Positions 60,533 through 64,000 of a stretch of DNA of 64,000 nt are shown here, piece by piece. Every line of letters begins with the position of its first letter. The first letter of the stretch is position 1. The notes beneath the pieces are model-generated. The model worked only from the letters and a program-made list of their open reading frames with translations, ran no database searches and had not been told where the DNA came from. The stretch spans positions 62,001 through 126,000 of the forward strand of contig NZ_JADFBY010000003.1 of the NCBI RefSeq assembly GCF_015223065.1. The letters run 5' to 3'. This DNA comes from Mucilaginibacter sp. JRF (lineage in GTDB: Bacteria; Bacteroidota; Bacteroidia; Sphingobacteriales; Sphingobacteriaceae). The position numbers were made by a program, and so were the translations under genes.

Positions 60533-61126
60533 TTAGATGAGTTTTTTTACTTTCATTATAGTTCTGGTCGAAACACTGAGAATACTACTTATATCACGTA
60601 CAGGTTTACCCTTTTTTAGTTCTTTGATTATCCTTTTCGAAGAATCTTTCTCTAAGAATTCTTTTTCACTTTCTGTAGCACCTTTTGGTCTGCCCAATTT
60701 TCCACCTTTTTGAACATATACAATACGGCCAGCTCTGGTTCTCTCTTTTATGTTCTCAAGCTCCAACTCGTATAATGATGACATGGTAGCTGATATTAAT
60801 TTCCATATCGGATTGGTTTTCCCATTAGGCCGAGATTCAATGCCTAAATTTTTTATCTTGACGTTCACACCTTTTTCATCAAGCCATGAAAGCACATTAA
60901 TAACATCACCGGTGTTTCTACCGAGGCGTGAAAATTCTTCCGTAACTAATTCTTTAATTAAACCCGATTCAACAAGCTTTACTAATTCTTTGGCCTCAAG
61001 ACGCTCTTTGAATGGAACACTACCTGATATGGTATCGAAAAATTTTTTATCATAGATTTCATTATCCAGAGCAAACCTATTACCTGATTGCTGTAATGTA
61101 GAAACCCTATCGTATTTAATTTTCAT
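60533..61126 (-). CDS. Serine recombinase, resolvase/invertase family
   Basis: The 197-residue protein has an N-terminal resolvase catalytic domain with YDRVSTLQQ (catalytic serine in RVST), EEFSRLGRNTGDVINVLSWL and NPIWKLISATMSSLYELELE, and a C-terminal Hin-type DNA-binding domain (RDISSILSVSTRTIMKVKKL). I start it at the ATG at 61126, because the family begins MKIKYDRVS; the frame is open to 61147. It could resolve cointegrates, invert DNA or drive the element. Confidence 0.92.
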   Translation of the reverse strand: MKIKYDRVSTLQQSGNRFALDNEIYDKKFFDTISGSVPFKERLEAKELVKLVESGLIKELVTEEFSRLGRNTGDVINVLSWLDEKGVNVKIKNLGIESRPNGKTNPIWKLISATMSSLYELELENIKERTRAGRIVYVQKGGKLGRPKGATESEKEFLEKDSSKRIIKELKKGKPVRDISSILSVSTRTIMKVKKLI

Positions 61127-61383
61127 GTTGTAAAAATAATCACACAATAAAAGTAATACATTTTATACTTAAATCAATTAAGTATTCATGAAAATTTCGT
61201 GTTCATTTTTATTATGATTAATAATGCCACACACCACAGTTTAGCGATTTTGATTAGTCAAAAACTAACACTTGCTAATACTTGTGAAAATGACTACCAA
61301 TAGCTATATGAGATTTGCCTTCGATTTTTGAACTTTCAAAAAAGAAGATATATTTTTTTGAAAGAGCTAATAAAAAGCAGAAA

Positions 61384-62802
61384 ATGAAATTGATTTATTC
61401 ACTAAAATCTTTAGTCAACATATTAGTTATTAGTATTTTATTAACGGCCTGTAAAGGAAATACGAGCAGCGTTAATTTGGATGATTCCATAGCTAATTCA
61501 ATTTCTCAACGTTACAATACGTATTACAGTTCTAAAACTAACATTGAAATTGATGATATACCAATAGATTATGGCTCTGCGGTTAAAATTGGCAAAGGGG
61601 TGAATTTAGAAAACCCCAATGACCCAATAGCAATGAATAAAGATTTACTTGATGTAAATGAGCATGAAGCTTTAGCAAACCTTTATGGAGTAAGATTGAA
61701 AGCAGACACAACTAAACCTATTGATTACGACGAAGCAAGGAAAAAAGAAGTTATCAACTACTATGAAAATGAAAATGAAGATTTTCTTGCCTTTATGCTG
61801 CAAGCTAAATTTGGTGTTAAAGCTGGCTTTGCGTCATATGGAGCAAGTTTATCTTTTGTAAGACAAAAACGTAATGAGGGCAAGTTGATAATATTTGACG
61901 CAACAAGTAGAATTCTTAGAGGTCAAGATATCAAAGATTTAAATATTAAGAATTCACAATTAAAATCGCTAAAAGACATTGAATCGCTTAATGACGAGGC
62001 GGTTCGTTATGACAGATTTGTAAATCAATTTGGAACTCATTATATCAACTCGATAACTTATGGATATTCAATATCAATTTTTGGCTCTATTAAAACTACT
62101 TCCGAATCAGTTAAAACACAATTTTCTGCATACTTCCGCAATTTAGCCGTTAGAGCTAATATTGATGCGGCGATGGAAAGCTTTTTCTCTAATCAAGACA
62201 TAACTATTAATGCAGCAATAGACGCAGGTGGAAACTCATCAATATTTTATCTTACAACGTTTCCTCAAATTCGTGATTTCTTCGACGGCTTAAATAGTGG
62301 TAAAATAAAATTATATCCCACAGCTGTTGCATTCAAAGCTACTTCATTTAGGCCATTAATTAATCCAAATGAGTTTCCTAAGATTTATACAATGATGTTG
62401 CCATATCCGGGGGAGAAGGCCGCATCCCCTTTTGGAGTACCGAAAGGAACAATCATAGCATATAATCCTATTAATATACAAAATATTATAAAAAGTAATT
62501 CTCCGGATAAGGAATTAGAAAATCAAATTCCAGATGGATGGGCGATATGCGATGGTAGAGACGGTACTCCTGATTTACGAAACCGTTTCATTTTAGCTGC
62601 GGCTGATGCTAAGGAGTTGTCCACAATCGGTGGACAAGCGGAGCATTTTCATACAGGTACCACTGACCAACAAAATGATTTAGGGGGTATTGAAAAAGGA
62701 AATGATGCAGAAGCTCCTGGCCGTCATACGCATACATTTAAAACAAACCCGGAAAGTAATATTCCTCCATATTTTAAGGTGGTTTATATTATAAAGCTTT
62801 AA
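61384..62802 (+). CDS. Secreted MACPF lipoprotein with C-terminal phage tail-collar domain
   Basis: The 472-residue product (start ATG at 61384) has a signal peptide ending in the lipobox LLTAC (Cys23). Residues about 95-330 carry the MACPF/CDC signature RYDRFVNQFGTHYINSITYG (FGTHY near 216-220) inside a beta-rich region of the pore-forming type. From about residue 355 a phage tail-fibre collar-like domain follows: PDGWAICDG, GTPDLRNRFILAA, the histidine-rich HFHTGTT and HTHTF, and the final PPYFKVVYIIKL. MACPF lipoproteins of Bacteroidota such as BSAPs kill related bacteria. The collar domain could recognise the target surface. The TTG-started extension upstream to 61315 is unlikely. Confidence 0.82.
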   Translation: MKLIYSLKSLVNILVISILLTACKGNTSSVNLDDSIANSISQRYNTYYSSKTNIEIDDIPIDYGSAVKIGKGVNLENPNDPIAMNKDLLDVNEHEALANLYGVRLKADTTKPIDYDEARKKEVINYYENENEDFLAFMLQAKFGVKAGFASYGASLSFVRQKRNEGKLIIFDATSRILRGQDIKDLNIKNSQLKSLKDIESLNDEAVRYDRFVNQFGTHYINSITYGYSISIFGSIKTTSESVKTQFSAYFRNLAVRANIDAAMESFFSNQDITINAAIDAGGNSSIFYLTTFPQIRDFFDGLNSGKIKLYPTAVAFKATSFRPLINPNEFPKIYTMMLPYPGEKAASPFGVPKGTIIAYNPINIQNIIKSNSPDKELENQIPDGWAICDGRDGTPDLRNRFILAAADAKELSTIGGQAEHFHTGTTDQQNDLGGIEKGNDAEAPGRHTHTFKTNPESNIPPYFKVVYIIKL

Positions 62803-62990
62803 ACCCTAAAACTTAAAATTCTATGAAATTTAAATTCGGGTAAACCAAATCTTACTTGCATAATAGGATACCCTACATCAATTTTAAAAGTTTTACTAAC
62901 AATACACAATTGAATATTGCCTGAAGTTTAAAAAAATGTTTTTGGCGAGTGTTGGAAGAATTATCCCCGTTAAATGAATGACATAACCCC
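62803..62990. other. Intergenic region between the MACPF gene and the IS110 element
   Basis: About 190 AT-rich bases without a frame or clear hairpin. The exact left boundary of the IS110 element cannot be set from one end alone. Confidence 0.35.
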
Positions 62991-63281
62991 AGATGTAATT
63001 ACCAACACAAGCCAAAAACCATATTAAGAATATATAAAACGGCTGAATGTATCATCCGTAGAATTAGGGTAACGTCCTAACAGAAGACTAATAATAAGCC
63101 GTTTTATAACAATTAATGGCAGGTGCTTTATCGACCTTCAAGGAGCAAGCCCTAATGATGGAAATAAAACCCTGCTATTTTATAAACTTTACGACAGGAT
63201 ATCGAATTACAGTTTATCTGAGGTTAAAGACCTAAAGCAAAATATAAAAACCTGTCGTTACTTATTTCTTAAGCTGAGGCA
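62991..63281 (+). ncRNA. Structured non-coding left end of IS110 element, possible bridge RNA
   Basis: The region upstream of the transposase contains a perfect 12-bp stem TATAAAACGGCT/AGCCGTTTTATA (63033-63044, 63097-63108) with an inner TTAGG/CCTAA hairpin (63064-63068, 63076-63080). A second stem ACGACAGG/CCTGTCGT (63191-63198, 63251-63258) encloses AGGT/ACCT. IS110-group elements encode a bridge RNA in this non-coding end. The guide loops cannot be defined without knowing the target and donor. Confidence 0.55.
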
Positions 63282-64000
63282 ATGGTTATTAAGGATAAGA
63301 AGTTCACTTATTTTATAGGCATCGATGTATCACGCAACGAACTCGATTTTGCAGTGTTGCATTCCGGAAAATTCGTTTTACATAAAGAGGTTTCCAATTC
63401 AACTGATGCAATTGCATTGGTGGTGAGTGAACTGAAGTTACTTCCCAGACTAATGATAAGTAGAACTGTGTTTTGCATGGAAAATACCGGGCTTTACTGC
63501 AATCATATATTAACAACACTAAAGAAATTTAAAGCACACATAGTTCAAGAGAATGCCCTTCACATACGCAATTCTTTAGGTAATATAAGAGGTAAGTATG
63601 ACAAGATAGATGCTATTCGTATTGCGCAATATGCATATAAAAACAGGGACGAACTAAAATTGTGGACTCCAAGACGGAAAGAAATACAACAGCTTGCACA
63701 TCTGACATCTCTTAGGTTTAGATTAATTGGTCTTCAATCGGCTTTAAAAACACCTTTAAATGAGCAGCGTAGCTTTGTAAATAAAGGAGTCCTTTCCGAG
63801 AGCATTCTTCTTTGTAAAAGAAGTTTGGATGCAGTAAAATTAGATATAGAAAACGTTGATTTACGTATCCTTGAGTTGATAAAAAAAGATGAAAAGTTAA
63901 ATCGTTTACATAGTATAATCACTTCAGTGCCCTGCATAGGTACTGTTACTGCTGTTCAAGTAATCATTCGAACCAACGAATTTTTAGATATACGTACAGC
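63282..64000 (+). CDS. IS110-family transposase, 3' part beyond window
   Basis: The frame from ATG 63282 stays open for 239 codons to the window edge. The N-terminal DEDD (RuvC-like) domain is seen in FIGIDVSRNELDFAVLHS, TVFCMENTGLYCNHIL and GKYDKIDAIRIAQYA, which supply the first three acidic residues. The start of the C-terminal transposase_20 domain follows: HSIITSVPCIGTVTAVQVII. The serine-containing end lies outside. In this family the transposase works with a structured RNA from its own non-coding end. Confidence 0.92.
   Translation, partial: MVIKDKKFTYFIGIDVSRNELDFAVLHSGKFVLHKEVSNSTDAIALVVSELKLLPRLMISRTVFCMENTGLYCNHILTTLKKFKAHIVQENALHIRNSLGNIRGKYDKIDAIRIAQYAYKNRDELKLWTPRRKEIQQLAHLTSLRFRLIGLQSALKTPLNEQRSFVNKGVLSESILLCKRSLDAVKLDIENVDLRILELIKKDEKLNRLHSIITSVPCIGTVTAVQVIIRTNEFLDIRT

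Larger units (their letters stand above)
62991..64000 (+). mobile_element. IS110-family insertion sequence, right end beyond window
   Basis: The element is defined by its transposase gene and its structured left end. IS110 elements lack terminal inverted repeats, so the left boundary given is approximate. The right end is outside the window. Confidence 0.7.

Noticed and set aside
61315..61383. N-terminal extension of the MACPF protein from a TTG
   Set aside because: It would bury the lipoprotein signal peptide. The ATG at 61384 puts the signal peptide at the N-terminus.
62803..64000. A repeat of the tRNA-Val 3' end as the right attachment site
   Set aside because: I looked for the T-arm and acceptor sequence to the right of the tRNA and found no copy inside the window.

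Overview
The window is a piece of Bacteroidota chromosome, most probably from the Sphingobacteriaceae and close to Mucilaginibacter. The evidence is a 14-gene complex I operon with a short NuoG, promoters of the TTTG-N19-TAnnTTTG type, almost no Shine-Dalgarno sequences, a PorP/SprF protein, a duplicated-ExbD TonB cluster and a GOB-like metallo-beta-lactamase. The genus is an inference; the phylum is secure.

Bases 1-45,000 are ordinary, gene-dense, intact core genome. On the minus strand, in order of transcription, lie ileS, a TraR/DksA-like protein and lspA (43.4-39.0 kb); exbB, exbD, exbD, tonB, a small membrane protein, a PstS-like lipoprotein and a TPR protein (21.4-15.6 kb); the complete nuoABCDEFGHIJKLMN operon (15.5-2.4 kb); and a DedA protein, pyrophosphatase and a CNNM/CorC-type transporter that runs off the left edge. 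On the plus strand are metK behind a SAM-II-type riboswitch, a Nudix hydrolase, a PorP/SprF protein and an OmpA lipoprotein, an HxlR regulator divergent from a nitroreductase, and a six-gene ebo cluster (eboA-F, 29.6-36.0 kb) followed by an AsmA-like protein. dgkA and recO close the core.

At 45,548 there is a tRNA-Val(UAC) gene, and immediately after it the character of the DNA changes. From about 45.7 kb to the right edge the sequence is visibly AT-richer, sparsely coding and full of unknown or broken genes: an accessory island. It carries an AlpA-like HTH protein, a 462-residue protein with family-A-polymerase-like motifs A, B and C, a secreted NUC1 nuclease, umuDC, a serine recombinase, two XRE regulators, a secreted MACPF protein fused to a phage tail-collar domain, and an IS110-family transposase cut by the right edge. 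At least five genes are broken (a DUF3592-like gene, a YodC/DUF2158-like gene, an endolysin-holin remnant, a 123-codon unknown gene and a umuC 3' fragment), whereas I see no broken genes in the core half. This points to a decaying integrated element rather than poor sequence.

The most unusual structure is a run of seven stem-loops at 56.4-58.4 kb. Their stems differ and covary, but the hairpin loop is the same AGCGAGT (one AGCGATT). Each ends in a T-run, most are preceded by a second, unrelated hairpin, and four or five have a TAnnTTTG-like box just upstream. I read them as a tandem family of small RNAs that I cannot assign to any known family. A second set of T-tailed hairpins lies on the minus strand at 52.3-53.0 kb, and the IS110 element has a structured non-coding left end where bridge RNAs are encoded in that family.
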